Shown here: in pieces, positions 28,589-38,720 of the stretch
Layout of the letters: every line of letters begins with the position of its first letter
Numbering within the stretch: the first letter of the stretch is position 1
Assembly (NCBI RefSeq): GCF_001870485.1
Contig: NZ_MDKE01000066.1
Coordinates: 62,001 to 126,000, forward strand
Source: Oceanisphaera psychrotolerans
GTDB taxonomy: Bacteria > Pseudomonadota > Gammaproteobacteria > Enterobacterales > Aeromonadaceae
Reading direction: 5' to 3'
DNA: 64,000 nucleotides
Notes under the pieces: generated by a model
The model's input: the letters and a program-made list of their open reading frames with translations, nothing else
What the model was told of the DNA's origin: nothing
The model's database searches: none
Made by a program: the position numbers and the translations under genes

Positions 28589-29554
28589 ATGGAACGGGTG
28601 CCAAAAAACAGCATCTACAGCCTGCAACTGGATGGCGAGGGTGGCATGCTGCCGCTACCGGCGGGCTCCCCGCTGCCGGCAGCGGAACCGGCCTGGGTGC
28701 ACCTGGATTACGGTCAGCCGGATACGGAGCTGTGGCTGCTGAATACCACACTGCTGAACGACAGCGCCCGCGAGGCACTGCTCGGTCAGAGCAGCAGGCC
28801 CAAACTGGTGCGCAATGGTGAAAACCTGCTGCTGATACTGCGCGGTATCAACCACAACACCAACGACCGGCCGGAAGAAATGGTGGCGCTGCGTATTTTC
28901 ATCAGCCCCCGGCTGATCCTCAGTAGTCGCCGCCGCCCGCTGCTGTCGGAGCAGGATGTCTATCAGCAACTGGCAGGCCAGGGTGGCCCCGTGAATCCTG
29001 CCGACTGGCTGGTGGAAATCTGCGATGCGCTCACCGACAGAGCCGGCGAATTTGTGGAAGCGCTGCACGATCAAATCCTGGAGCTGGAAGAAGCGGTACT
29101 GGAAGGCGACATGCCCGCCAGCGGTCAGCTGGGCCGTATTCGCAAGCAGCTGATCATGATCCGTCGTTATCTGTCACCCCAGCGGGATCTGGTGGCGCGG
29201 CTGGCCAGCGAGAAAATCGGCTGGCTGGACGACGACGATCGCCGCCGGTTGCTGGACATTGCCGACCGGCTACGCCGCTGGCTGGACGATCTGGACGCAG
29301 GCGTGGCCCGTACCGCCGTGCTGGCGGACGAAATCAACAACATCATGACCGAAGCCACCAACCGCCGCGCCTATCAGATGTCGATCATGGCGCTGCTGTT
29401 TTTGCCCGCCAGCTTTCTCACCGGTCTGTTTGGCATCAACCTGGGCGGCATGCCCGGTGCCGACAACCCGCTCGCCTTCTGGACTTTCTGTCTGCTCCTT
29501 ACCGGGCTGGGTGTGGGGCTGGGCATCTGGCTCAGGCTGCGCCGCTGGTGGTAG
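28589..29554 (+). CDS. zntB: CorA-family zinc transporter ZntB
   Basis: The 321-residue protein has a large cytoplasmic N-terminal domain, a long helical stalk (about 150-260) and two C-terminal membrane helices. The pore signature is GIN (LFGINLGG), as in ZntB, instead of GMN. ZntB moves Zn2+ across the inner membrane. CGGGAG precedes the ATG. Its 3' end overlaps the convergent fused ATPase gene by 23 bases. Confidence 0.93.
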   Translation: MERVPKNSIYSLQLDGEGGMLPLPAGSPLPAAEPAWVHLDYGQPDTELWLLNTTLLNDSAREALLGQSSRPKLVRNGENLLLILRGINHNTNDRPEEMVALRIFISPRLILSSRRRPLLSEQDVYQQLAGQGGPVNPADWLVEICDALTDRAGEFVEALHDQILELEEAVLEGDMPASGQLGRIRKQLIMIRRYLSPQRDLVARLASEKIGWLDDDDRRRLLDIADRLRRWLDDLDAGVARTAVLADEINNIMTEATNRRAYQMSIMALLFLPASFLTGLFGINLGGMPGADNPLAFWTFCLLLTGLGVGLGIWLRLRRWW

Positions 29555-30941
29555 CCGTGGACTCCCCCAGGGTGAGCACTCTGTCCGCCACCTTGTTCAC
29601 CAGCGCCGCCTCGTGGCTCACCAGCAGCAGGGCGCAGCCCCGCTCCCGGGCCAGATCGGTCAGCAATTTAATGGTCTGCTGCTGGGTCACCAGATCCAGC
29701 CGCGAAGTGGGCTCGTCGGCAAACAGCAACACCGGCTCCAGCAGCAGAATGCGCAAAATCGCCAGCCGTTGCAGCTCACCCCCCGATACCTCCCGGGGCA
29801 GGCGCTCCAGCAGATCCGCCGACAACCCCAGGCGGGGCAGCAGCCGCTGCACCTCGGCCCAGTCCTTCTTGTGCAGCCGCACGAGATCCCGCAGGCTCTG
29901 ACCCAGACTGCAGTAAGGGGCAAAGGCGGCGGGCGGATCCTGATAGAGCTTCTGGTAGCGGGTACGGGGCAGGCTGGCATCGCGCCATACAGTGCCGGCA
30001 TCGGGCTCCAGCACGCCCAGGCAAATGCTGCCCAGGGTGCTCTTGCCGCAGCCGCTCGGGCCCACCACGCCCATGATCTCGCCGGCGTTCAGCTCAAAGG
30101 AAACATCACTGAACAGGCTGAGACCGCCCCGGGACTTGGCCAACCCTGCCACTTTCAGCACACGGGCACCGGGGCCGGCCGGCGCCAGGGCCGGCCAGGC
30201 ATCGGGCTCCGCCGCCAGCAGGGCCCGGCCATAGTCGCTCACCGGCGCCTTGAGCACCTCTTCTGCCGGGCCGGATTCCAACACCTCGCCATTGCGTACT
30301 ATCATCACCTCTCCGCCAAGCTGGCGGGCCACGGCAATGTCATGGGTAATGGTCAACAAGCCGCCACCCGCCTCGGCCACCTGCCTGAGCAGGCCGGTCA
30401 CCTGATCCCGGCTGCCGGCATCCAGGCCCTTGGTGGGCTCGTCGGCAATCACGATATCGGCGCCGCCTGTACTGGCGGCGGCAAAGGCCAGCCGCTGCAT
30501 CATGCCGCCCGAGAGCTGGCCCGGCAGCCGATCCAGGGCATGGCCCAGGCCAAGCCGGTTCAGATCCTCTCCGGCCAGCTGCCGGGCTTGAGGCCAGTCC
30601 TTGTTTGCCAGATAGCGATAGCCCTCGGCCACCTGTTCCACCGCCTTCATGGTGGGATCCAGCGCCAGCCAGGGCTCTTGCGGCAGCATGGCGAGCTTCC
30701 GGCCCCACAGCCGACGACGGGCGGCTGGAGCCAGGCCGCTGAGTTCCTCACCCCGCAGCCAGAGCCGCCCCCGGGCCTGCAGCCCTGCCGGCAGGTTGCC
30801 CATGATTGCCTGGGCAATCAGGCTCTTGCCGGAGCCGGTTTCTCCCAGCAGGGTCAGCGGCCGTCCGGCGGTGAGGGTAAACGACAGCGGCCGCACTATG
30901 CCGGGCACCGCCAGTTGCTGTGCTTTCAGCAATTCGGTCAT
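29532..30941 (-). CDS. Opp/Nik-type ABC importer, two ATPase domains fused
   Basis: This 469-residue protein holds two complete nucleotide-binding domains in one chain. The first has Walker A GETGSGKS, signature LSGGMMQRL and IADEPTKGLD; the second has GPSGCGKST, VSGGELQRL and FADEPTSRLD. In most Opp/Dpp/Nik systems these are two genes (D and F, or D and E). It is the last gene of the four-gene operon and overlaps the permease gene by four bases. It energises import of the substrate bound by the 32703-34222 protein. Confidence 0.9.
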   Translation of the reverse strand: MTELLKAQQLAVPGIVRPLSFTLTAGRPLTLLGETGSGKSLIAQAIMGNLPAGLQARGRLWLRGEELSGLAPAARRRLWGRKLAMLPQEPWLALDPTMKAVEQVAEGYRYLANKDWPQARQLAGEDLNRLGLGHALDRLPGQLSGGMMQRLAFAAASTGGADIVIADEPTKGLDAGSRDQVTGLLRQVAEAGGGLLTITHDIAVARQLGGEVMIVRNGEVLESGPAEEVLKAPVSDYGRALLAAEPDAWPALAPAGPGARVLKVAGLAKSRGGLSLFSDVSFELNAGEIMGVVGPSGCGKSTLGSICLGVLEPDAGTVWRDASLPRTRYQKLYQDPPAAFAPYCSLGQSLRDLVRLHKKDWAEVQRLLPRLGLSADLLERLPREVSGGELQRLAILRILLLEPVLLFADEPTSRLDLVTQQQTIKLLTDLARERGCALLLVSHEAALVNKVADRVLTLGESTATTSGAA

Positions 30942-31774
30942 GGTTTGCGGCCTCCCGCCAGCAGGTTAAGGGCCAGCACCAGCAGGAACACCGCCGCTAT
31001 GGGTTGCAGCAGGATCCAGGGGGCCTCGTGGTAATAGGGCAACAGCTCGGTCATCATCAGGCCCAGCTCGGCGGTGGGCGGCCGCAGCCCCACACTGACA
31101 AAACCCAGGGCGGCAATGGCCAGAATGGCGGTGGCGGCGCCAAAGGCACCCAGGGTCAGCACCACCGGCGCCAGCGCCGGCCACAGGTGACGCCGCACTA
31201 TATAGCCGGGGCCAAAGCCCAGCAGGCGTGAGGCCTCGATTTGCGGCGACGCCATCAGGGTGCGGGTGGTCAGGCGCACCACGCGAAAATATTCAATCCA
31301 CAGCACCAGGGAAATGCCCACATACAGGGTCCAGAAGTTGCCCGGCGCCAGCGCCACCAGCAGCAGCACCAGCAAGAGCCCGGGCAGGGCCAGCAGGGTG
31401 TCGGCCAGCACGCCCAGCGCCCGGTCCACCCAGCCGCCACGCCAGCCGGCGAGCACGCCCAGCAGCACGCCGGGCACGGCGGCGGTGACCACGCCCAGCA
31501 ACGACAGGCCCAGAGACAACTGCACCGCCGAGCTCATGCGGGCCAGCATACTGCGGCCCAGGTGATCGGTGCCCAACAGTTCGGTTGCTCCCGGTGCGGC
31601 CAGAATGCGGCTGTAATTCTGCTTTACCGGATCCAGTTCCATCACCAGCGGCAACACAAAGCCAAACAGGGCCAGGGCCAGCAACAGGCCCGTACCCCAG
31701 CGCTGACGGGTGTTCAGCCACCGGCGGCCACCGGCTTGAGCCGCCGGGGCAGTCAGGGTCGTAGCCTGGGTCAT
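30938..31774 (-). CDS. Opp/Nik-type ABC importer permease, C subunit
   Basis: This 278-residue permease has six helices, the DppC/NikC start motif and the EAA-type loop EASRLLGFGPGYIVRRHLWP that docks on the ATPase. The ATG at 31774 has AAGGAG upstream. It overlaps the B-subunit gene by four bases. It forms the inner-membrane channel with the B subunit. Confidence 0.92.
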   Translation of the reverse strand: MTQATTLTAPAAQAGGRRWLNTRQRWGTGLLLALALFGFVLPLVMELDPVKQNYSRILAAPGATELLGTDHLGRSMLARMSSAVQLSLGLSLLGVVTAAVPGVLLGVLAGWRGGWVDRALGVLADTLLALPGLLLVLLLVALAPGNFWTLYVGISLVLWIEYFRVVRLTTRTLMASPQIEASRLLGFGPGYIVRRHLWPALAPVVLTLGAFGAATAILAIAALGFVSVGLRPPTAELGLMMTELLPYYHEAPWILLQPIAAVFLLVLALNLLAGGRKP

Positions 31775-32706
31775 GCTTCTCTCCTTCTCGGATCGATACG
31801 GTGGCACAACAGGTCCACCAGGGCGTTCAACAGCACAAACATCAGCCCCAGCACCAGGGCGGTACCCTGGATCATGGGCACGTCCCGCGCCACGATGGCG
31901 TGCACCAGAGCATGGCCGATGCCGGGCCAGGCAAACAGGGTTTCCACCACCACTACGCCTTCAATCAGATACACCAGTTGCATGGCCTGATGGGCCAGCA
32001 CCGGCACCGCCACGTTACGCAGGCCATGGCGCATAAACACCCGGCCCCCGCTCAACCCCTTGGTGCGGCCAAAGGCGTAATAGGCGGAGCCGGCCACGCC
32101 CTGCATGGCGTTGCGACTCACCCGGCAGGCCACCGCCGCCAGCCCCAGGGCCAGGGTCAGCGCCGGCAGCAGGGTGTGGGCGGCGGTGCCATGGCCGGCG
32201 GCGGGCAGCCAGCCCAGCTGTACCGCCAGCAACATCACCAGCAAAATGCCGATCACAAACTGGGGCAGGGCCCGCAGCACGGTAGCCAGCACCAGAGTCA
32301 GCCGGTCGAGCCGGCCGCCAGGCCTGAGCCCGGCCAGGATGCCGAGCGGCGGCCCCAGCAACAGCGACAGGCCCACCGCGGCCGCGGCCAGTTTGAAGGA
32401 GTGGCCCAGTTGGTGACGCAATTCCTCAATGACAGGGTCGCCGCTCACCAGGGAGTTGCCCAGATCGAGTCGCAGCAGATCCCACAGCCACTGGCCCAGG
32501 GCCTGCCAGGCGGGCAGGCCCAGTCCCAGCTCGGCCTGCACCGCGGCGGCAGCGGCCGCGTTCACATGGTCATAACCATAACGGCCGGCGGCAATGCGAA
32601 AGGCCATGTCGCCGGGCAACGCCTGGGTGAGCACAAAGGTCAACACGCCCACCATCAGCGCCACCAGCACCGCCTGCATCAGCCGATAGCTTAATACCGG
32701 TATCAC
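31771..32706 (-). CDS. Opp/Nik-type ABC importer permease, B subunit
   Basis: This 311-residue permease has DppB/NikB features: LTFVLTQALPGDMA in the first periplasmic loop, FGRTKGLSGGRVFMRHGLRNV as the ATPase-docking loop, and a C-terminal PMIQGTALVLGL. The start is a GTG at 32706 that overlaps the stop of the binding-protein gene (GTGA) and has GAGGTGG upstream. Confidence 0.92.
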   Translation of the reverse strand: MIPVLSYRLMQAVLVALMVGVLTFVLTQALPGDMAFRIAAGRYGYDHVNAAAAAAVQAELGLGLPAWQALGQWLWDLLRLDLGNSLVSGDPVIEELRHQLGHSFKLAAAAVGLSLLLGPPLGILAGLRPGGRLDRLTLVLATVLRALPQFVIGILLVMLLAVQLGWLPAAGHGTAAHTLLPALTLALGLAAVACRVSRNAMQGVAGSAYYAFGRTKGLSGGRVFMRHGLRNVAVPVLAHQAMQLVYLIEGVVVVETLFAWPGIGHALVHAIVARDVPMIQGTALVLGLMFVLLNALVDLLCHRIDPRRREA

Positions 32707-34222
32707 TGGGCCCACCTCATGTCGCTCACCCGATAGCTGCGCTCGAAGGGATCCATGCTGAAGCCCTCAACCTGTTTGGATACGGCGGCGGTTTGCTGAT
32801 ACCAGGCCACGGGGATCACCGGCAGCTGCTCCTGCAAAATGGTGGCGGCCTCACGGCGCAATTCGGCGGTATCCTGTTCCTGAGTGGCGGTCAGCAGTTG
32901 CTGCAAAATCTCGCCCAGACGCTCGGAATGCCAGTTCATCGCGCCCCAGTCGCCGCCCTTCGGCCCAAAGTCCTGCAGCAGGGTGCCCAGAGGGTCAGGC
33001 ACCAGGGCAAAATTGCGGGCCATCAGCCCCAGCTCCAGGGTGCCGTCTCTGTGGCCGGCGGGAATTTCACTGGAGTTGGCCACGTTCACCGCCAACTCCA
33101 CCCCCAGCTCCCGCCACTGATCCTGAATGGCGGTGGCCAGCAGGGGCAGCTCGGGCCGGTCTGAGAAGGTGGTCAGGGTCAGTTTAAAGGGCGTGCCGTT
33201 GCGGCTGAGCATGCCCTCGCCGTCTGCTTGCCAGCCCAGCCCCGCCAGCAGGGCCCTGGCCTGTTCCAGATCCCGCTCGGCCCCGCTCACCTGGCTCAGG
33301 TGCCAGTCGGTCATGGACGGCGGAAACAACTGGCCGGCGCCGGCCTCGGGGGTGCGCAGCAGGGCTGCGGCCATGCCGGTGCGTTCCAGCGCCAGGCTCA
33401 GGGCACGCCGTGCCTCGGGCTCGGCCAGAAAGGGATGTCCGGCGTTCACCTTGAGGGTCACGGTGCGGGGAATGGCCACGGCCTGCACCGCGAGTTTGGG
33501 ATTGCGCTGCAACCGGGCCTTGCTTGCCGGATCCAGGGTGAAGACGACGTCGGCATCGCCGCTTTCCGCCATCAGCGCCCGGGTCTCGCCCCGACCGGCG
33601 GCGAGGTAGCTGAGTCGCTCGATGGCGGGCGCCTCGCCCCAATAGTCTTTAAAGACGGTGGCAGTGAGTTTCTGCGGCATCTGCAGTTGATCGATGCGAT
33701 AGGGGCCGGTACCGATCACCTGGGTGGCTTCGCCTGCCTCGTTGTAGGAAGCCGGTGCCAGTATCTGGGCCGAACTGTGCGCCAGCAGCGCCGGCAACGG
33801 CGCAAAGGGACTGTTCAGGCGGATCAGCACGGCATCACCCTCGGCGGTCATGCTTGCTATCGGCGCCTCGCTCAACATGCCGGGCTTGGCCAGGGCCAGT
33901 TGCAGCGCCTGTACCGCGGCCTCGGCACCGAACAGGCTGCCATCGTGAAAACGCACGCCCTGGCGCAGGGAAAAGCGCCAGCTCAGCCGATCGTCGGAGA
34001 CGATCCAACTCTCGGCAAGGCCGGCCCTGGCTGGCCCTGATCATCCACTTCGATCAGGGTTTCGCCGATTTGCAGCCGGGTGTAAACATAACCGGCCTTG
34101 GCGGGGTCGGTACTGCCGATCTCCCAGGGCGCGACAATATCGAGCACACCTTCGGTAGCATAAGAACACCCGGCGGCGGCCAGCAGGCCGACACCGAGCA
34201 GGGAATGGCGCAATTGCTTCAT
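32703..34222 (-). CDS. Family 5 extracellular solute-binding protein of an Opp/Nik-type importer, frameshifted as sequenced
   Basis: Repair gives a 506-residue binding protein. The N-terminal part has a lipoprotein-like signal (LAAAGC) and LDIVAPWEIGSTDPAKAG. The main part has FHDGSLFGAEAAVQ, GTGPYRIDQL and a C-terminal LPVIPVAWYQQ, typical of SBP family 5 (NikA/DppA-like). The two parts are in different frames. Adding one C in CTCGGCAAGG near 34016 restores PALAESW on the minus strand. It heads a four-gene operon whose promoter carries a Zur-type box, so the ligand is probably zinc or a zinc chelate rather than a peptide. A sequencing error is likelier than a pseudogene. Confidence 0.85.
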
Positions 34223-34256
34223 GAGGAAATAGCCTGGATCAAGAATGGGAAAAACC

Positions 34257-34291
34257 GAAAGGTTATAATATAACATAACAATTGGTGTCAA
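34257..34291 (-). promoter_or_regulatory. Promoter with Zur-type operator upstream of the Opp/Nik-type importer
   Basis: Reading on the minus strand, TTGACA (34291-34286) and TTATAA (34268-34263) are separated by 17 bases. The perfect palindrome GTTATA-A-TATAAC occupies 34262-34274 and covers the -10 element. The extended 23-base site 34257-34279 matches the enterobacterial Zur box pattern (GAAAT flank, GTTATAATATAAC core, ATTTC flank) at all but about three positions. Zinc-bound Zur would repress the operon. Confidence 0.75.
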
Positions 34292-34340
34292 CGGGTTTCC
34301 TGGCCACAAGCCCCATCCAGAGTGTGCTGTTCAGATATTG

Positions 34341-34365
34341 AAAAACGGCGCCCGAAGGCGCCGTC
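34341..34365 (-). terminator. Rho-independent terminator of the TerC-CBS gene
   Basis: ACGGCGCC (34345-34352) and GGCGCCGT (34357-34364) form an eight-pair stem. On the minus strand it is followed by TTTTT. It lies about 67 bases after the stop of the TerC-CBS gene. Confidence 0.85.
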
Positions 34366-34431
34366 TTGACGATGACAAGGCAGAACCGAGCGCGGTGCTG
34401 CCTCTGGGTGGCTGGCGGTGCCAGCCTGCTA

Positions 34432-35964
34432 TCAGGCGGCCAGCGGTGTGATCCGCACCTGGGCGATACGGAAGTCGGCCACTTCGATCACCTCGAAACG
34501 CAAGTCTTCACGCTCGAACACGGCGCCGGATTCCGGCAGCTGACCGCTCCAGGCCAGCAGCATGCCGGCCAGGGTGGCATATTCGTCATCCGGATCCACC
34601 AGCCCCCGGCGCGACAGCACCTGCTCCAGATAATGCAGATCGGTGCTGCCCTTGACCAGCCAGCCGTTCTCTTCAATCAGCACTTCCGGATCTTCATCTT
34701 CATCCAGAAACTCGCCGACAATGGCTTCCAGCACATCGTGGGGCGTGACCAGGCCCTGCACGGTGCCGAATTCATCGTTGACCAGCACCACGTTGCCACG
34801 GGCATCGCGCAAGATGTTGAGCAGACGGATCACGCTGATACTGTCCGGCACTATCATGGGCTCGTTGCCTTCCGCCAGCTCGGTCAGGGTCTTGCCTTCT
34901 TTCAGACCGGCCATCAGGTCCTTGGCGCGCACCACCCCCAGCAGGTTGTCCAGCTCGCCATCGCACACCGGAAACTGGCTGTGGGACGATGCCATCAGCT
35001 CGGCCACCAGCTCTTCCCGGCTGTCGGATATATCCAGCCAGGCAATGTCGGCACGCGGTGTCATCACGGTACGGATGGAACGCTCGGCCAGCGACAACAC
35101 GCCGCTGATCATGTTGCGTTCTTCCTCTGCAAAACCCTGCTCCCGGGTTTTTTCCTGGGTCTGTTCCGGTTCATCCTGATCGTGGTCTTTACCCCCCATC
35201 AGCCGGAAAATGGCGGCCGTGGTGCGCTCGCGCAGGGGCTGACGAGCTTCTTCCTTGGCTGAATTTCGCTGGGCCAGCTGGTTCAGGAACTCGATCAGAA
35301 TCGAGAAACCAATGGCCGCATACAGATAGCCCTTGGGAATATGGAAGCCGAAGCCTTCCGCCACCAGGCTGAAACCGATCATCAGCAGGAAGCTCAGACA
35401 CAGCACCACCACGGTGGGGTGGGCGTTGACGAAGTCGGTCAGGGATTTGGAAGCCGCCAGCATCACTATCATCGCCACCACCACGGCGATCATCATCACC
35501 GGCAGGCTGTCCACCATGCCCACGGCGGTAATGATAGAGTCAAGTGAGAACACCGCATCCAGCACCAGGATCTGGGCAATCACCACGCCGAAGCCGGCAT
35601 AAACGGTGCTGGTTTCTTCCTCTCCCATCTTGCCTTCCAGCCGCTCGTGCAGCTCGGTGGTGGCTTTGAACAACAGGAAGAGACCACCGGCCATCAGGAT
35701 CAGATCCCGTCCCGAAAAGCTCAGTTCACCCAGGGAGATCAGCGGCGTGGTCAGGGTCACCAGCCAGGACACCACACTCAGCAGACCCAGACGCATGAAC
35801 AAGGCCAGCGACAGGCCGATGATCCGCGCCTTGTCGCGCTGGTGAGGCGGCAGTTTCTTGACCAGAATGGCGATAAAGACCAGGTTGTCGATACCCAGCA
35901 CGATTTCCAGAATCACCAGCGTCAGCAAGCCCGCCCAAATAGACGGATCCATCAGGAATTCCAT
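34432..35964 (-). CDS. TerC-family membrane protein with CBS pair and CorC/HlyC domain (YegH/YoaE-like)
   Basis: This 510-residue protein has an N-terminal TerC membrane domain with about seven helices ([22 protein letters not shown] with the conserved acidic residues). Two CBS motifs follow ([23 protein letters not shown]) and then a C-terminal CorC_HlyC domain ([15 protein letters not shown]). TerC-family proteins are linked to metal, notably Mn2+, export; CBS domains sense nucleotides. The ATG has AAGAGG upstream, and a terminator follows the gene. Confidence 0.9.
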   Translation of the reverse strand: MEFLMDPSIWAGLLTLVILEIVLGIDNLVFIAILVKKLPPHQRDKARIIGLSLALFMRLGLLSVVSWLVTLTTPLISLGELSFSGRDLILMAGGLFLLFKATTELHERLEGKMGEEETSTVYAGFGVVIAQILVLDAVFSLDSIITAVGMVDSLPVMMIAVVVAMIVMLAASKSLTDFVNAHPTVVVLCLSFLLMIGFSLVAEGFGFHIPKGYLYAAIGFSILIEFLNQLAQRNSAKEEARQPLRERTTAAIFRLMGGKDHDQDEPEQTQEKTREQGFAEEERNMISGVLSLAERSIRTVMTPRADIAWLDISDSREELVAELMASSHSQFPVCDGELDNLLGVVRAKDLMAGLKEGKTLTELAEGNEPMIVPDSISVIRLLNILRDARGNVVLVNDEFGTVQGLVTPHDVLEAIVGEFLDEDEDPEVLIEENGWLVKGSTDLHYLEQVLSRRGLVDPDDEYATLAGMLLAWSGQLPESGAVFEREDLRFEVIEVADFRIAQVRITPLAA

Positions 35965-36695
35965 GATTTACCTCTTAATAGGATGTCGATGAATGCAGAT
36001 CAGCGAATAGCACGGGCCAGGCCGGCAAAATCAGTATAGCCGGGGCAGCAGACAAATCCGGATGGGGTGGCGAACGCCGGGGACAGCAAAAAACAGGGGG
36101 GAAGTGAAGATTCAGAACTCTGTTGCAAGCAACTTCGCGAGCAATCCATATGATACACCGGCGATTGACCGGACCTCTTGGTTAAAATGAGCTCATATCA
36201 TAATCATTACGTCGCTTTTGACCAATAAAAATAACGACGGCGAACCATTTGCGACTCATACGGATACAAAATTTGGGCCCAAGGATGTCGCCCAGGCGGA
36301 TGCGCAGGACGTTTGTGCCCTTGGGCATGATCGATTGAGCAACCACCGAGTTTACGCTGCCCGGCGTTCGATGTTCTCTGTTTGGCTTTGACCTCCGGCG
36401 TATCCGTTGACGGCGAACAGGACGAGTTGCGGTATCATGCTTTTTTTGCCCATTACCTTGTCATGAAGGCGCTACCGGCTTGCTCCGTCGGCAATAGCGC
36501 AACTCTATGCCTATCGCTCACCACACAGGCTACACCCTGCAGAGAACCTTTCTGCCCAGAATCAAGTAAGCTTTCCACCTGTGGCCTGCACATTGACTCA
36601 AACTGGTTTTTAACATTTCGAACCTGAAAAAATGCCATACTCGACGGCCAGAAATACAGGGGATTCTGACGTTCGGTATGACATTGATTGTTCTA
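35965..36695. other. Long gene-poor boundary region of an AT-richer island
   Basis: About 730 bases hold no confident gene. Base composition shifts toward AT from about 36120 onward. A 57-codon frame from a TTG at 36218 to 36391 and a plus-strand frame from 36382 to 36627 are open but unrecognised. TGCCC-TT-GGGCA near 36315 is a small palindrome. The region may carry degraded foreign DNA at the island edge. Confidence 0.45.
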
Positions 36696-37196
36696 TTAAT
36701 GCAGATTTTCCATATCCTCCGGGCGGTAAACCCGGCCGTGGAACGCAATGTAAACACCCGGGTTCAAGCACTGGGCGGCCATTATCGCAGAACCTAAATT
36801 GAATCCTGCGTCATTCGGAGAAAAACCTTCTAACGGAATCATAGAGCCAGTAAAAACAACAACTTGATTATGGTTATCCGGTAACAGCTCCTGTAAATGA
36901 CGGGCACTTGAAAACATGGTGAAGGTACCGTGCGTCACAACATGCTGCTGATACGGGCTTTGCATTATTGTTTCCGACACACTCTTTATATCTTCCGGTG
37001 TTATTTCACGACTGTCCTTCATACAAAGCTCTGTGAATGCAATTTTTTCCTTTTCGATCCCAATGTATCTGTCGAGGAATTGATCGAGCACGCTCTTTTC
37101 GTGAGGTACAGTCGTGCACTTGTCTGTATCATAACGAGAATCAATGGTGCCACCAGTAATAACCAGTTGTATTTTGCAGTTTCCTGTCGGGTTCAT
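36696..37196 (-). CDS. Short single-domain asparaginase-like protein
   Basis: This 166-residue protein has the N-terminal asparaginase motifs: ITGGTIDS (catalytic Thr), THGTFTM (usually HGTDTM; Asp replaced by Phe), FTGSMIP and GVYIAFHGRVY. It lacks the second domain of classic L-asparaginases, as do other known short members of about 165 residues. It is therefore probably complete rather than truncated. The Asp-to-Phe change removes a residue normally needed for catalysis, so activity is uncertain. It lies 94 bases after the NhaC-type gene on the same strand and is AT-rich. Confidence 0.75.
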   Translation of the reverse strand: MNPTGNCKIQLVITGGTIDSRYDTDKCTTVPHEKSVLDQFLDRYIGIEKEKIAFTELCMKDSREITPEDIKSVSETIMQSPYQQHVVTHGTFTMFSSARHLQELLPDNHNQVVVFTGSMIPLEGFSPNDAGFNLGSAIMAAQCLNPGVYIAFHGRVYRPEDMENLH

Positions 37197-37290
37197 AATT
37201 CAACCTTGATATAATTCGGTCTATTTCTAGATATCAACTTTGTTTATATATTGCCCCTGAAACAGGGGCAATCATCATTCAACGACTCTA

Positions 37291-38720
37291 TTAACTCGCC
37301 TTTTCTTCCATCAACAGATTTGTTTCATTGTCACTTGTATTTTTATTGTTGTATTCGCAACCCCATCCAGTAACAATCGAAAACACCATTACTGTCAACA
37401 GGAACCATGCATAGAGCACATAGGGTGTTAGTTCAAGGGGAGAAATGCTAGGCACACCCTCAAAGCTTTCTGCCGCTTGCTGTGACAGGCTTGCAGCCAA
37501 CAGCAAGGCAGCCGACCAGGGAAGGGAATAAACCAAAGTACATGCCAGGTTACCAATGACATTGGCTCGACGGTGTGGATGAACGCCAAACTTCTCACCC
37601 ATGGGCTTCGCAAAGGAAAGGCCAACCGCCAGAATGGCGGGTGCATTGATACTCATCAGGGCAGAAAGAATCAAAGCCAGCATACCAGAAATCATTTCGT
37701 ATACTCGAGCCGTCTTCACATTTTTGAAGGTTTCCAGCAGTCGCTGACTGCCACCACCATCCAGCATCATCTGGATACCGGCAGATAAAAGCAAGACCAG
37801 TATACACAAGTCCGCCATCCAGCCAGATACACCTCGAAGGAGCAAACCATTTTCGACCGAGATGATGTTACCAACCGTATTTAAACCCGTAACAACAGAA
37901 ACAAAAGAACCAAGTAGAATTCCAACGATTGTTGCAAAGACAATATCGCCTTTCTTAATCGCCGTATAGATGGTGGCAATCGCAGGGATCAGCATCCATA
38001 ACCCACGAGGATCCATCATTTCAGCTATTTTTTCCATAGGGACCGCTGTGGAACTGACATTACCAGAACTTGCCAGAACCCACATGGTTATGACTGTTAA
38101 AACCGAAGCCGGAATAACGTATCTGACCCTGTGTTTAACGACTCCACCAATATCGGTATTCTGGGATGTTGCTGCAGAAATAGTTGTGTCTGAAATCGGT
38201 GCCAAGTTATCACCAAAAGCCCCGCCGCCCACAATGGCACCTGCCAATATCAGAGGGTCGGCCCCTAATAGCACACCTGCAGGATACAACATCCCCATTC
38301 CCGCCGTTATCGTACCAAATCCTGTACCGGCAGCCGTTGCAAACAACGCACTGGCAAAGAAGGTGATAATTATAAAGCTGGTCCCTGTGGTGCCAGTGTG
38401 ATAGGCAGCCCACAATATGCCGTCAACCAGACCAGAATCTCTGAGTACAGTCGCGAAAATGCCGGCAAATATCCAACATGCCACAGGTGCAATTGCGGTT
38501 TCAGAACTCATACCTTTAAAAAAGGTTTTACCGAAAATGGCTTTATCTTTAGCAACCAGAAAGCTCAAGAGCAAACCTATTATTGCACCCACCCACATAC
38601 CCTGGATAGTTGCGACTCCAAACTCGTAGCCACATGAATCGCAACGACAACAAATACCATTATTGGCAGGAAGGAAACCCAAGGGCCTCCATAAAACTCT
38701 AATTTTTTATTTTCAATCAT
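37291..38720 (-). CDS. NhaC-family Na+/H+ (or metabolite) antiporter, frameshifted as sequenced
   Basis: Repair gives 476 residues with about twelve helices and NhaC motifs (TIQGMWVGAIIGL, GGGAFGDNLAPISDTT, SINAPAILAVGLSF). The ATG at 38720 has AAGGAG upstream and opens MIENKKLEFYGGPW. The frame breaks near 38629 in GTAGCCAC; adding one G there restores HVAYEFGVATIQ. Members of this family exchange Na+ for H+ or for organic acids and amines. The neighbouring asparaginase-like gene and divergent regulator suggest a solute related to amino acids. Base composition is more AT-rich than the flanks, which suggests acquisition. Confidence 0.83.

Noticed and set aside
34257-34291. NikR operator for the Opp/Nik-like operon
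   Set aside because: There is no GTATGA-N16-TCATAC; the palindrome fits Zur far better.
36193-36212. Possible Fur box (CATATCATAATCATTACG)
   Set aside because: It matches the Fur consensus only over about half of its length and is not next to a recognisable promoter or iron gene.
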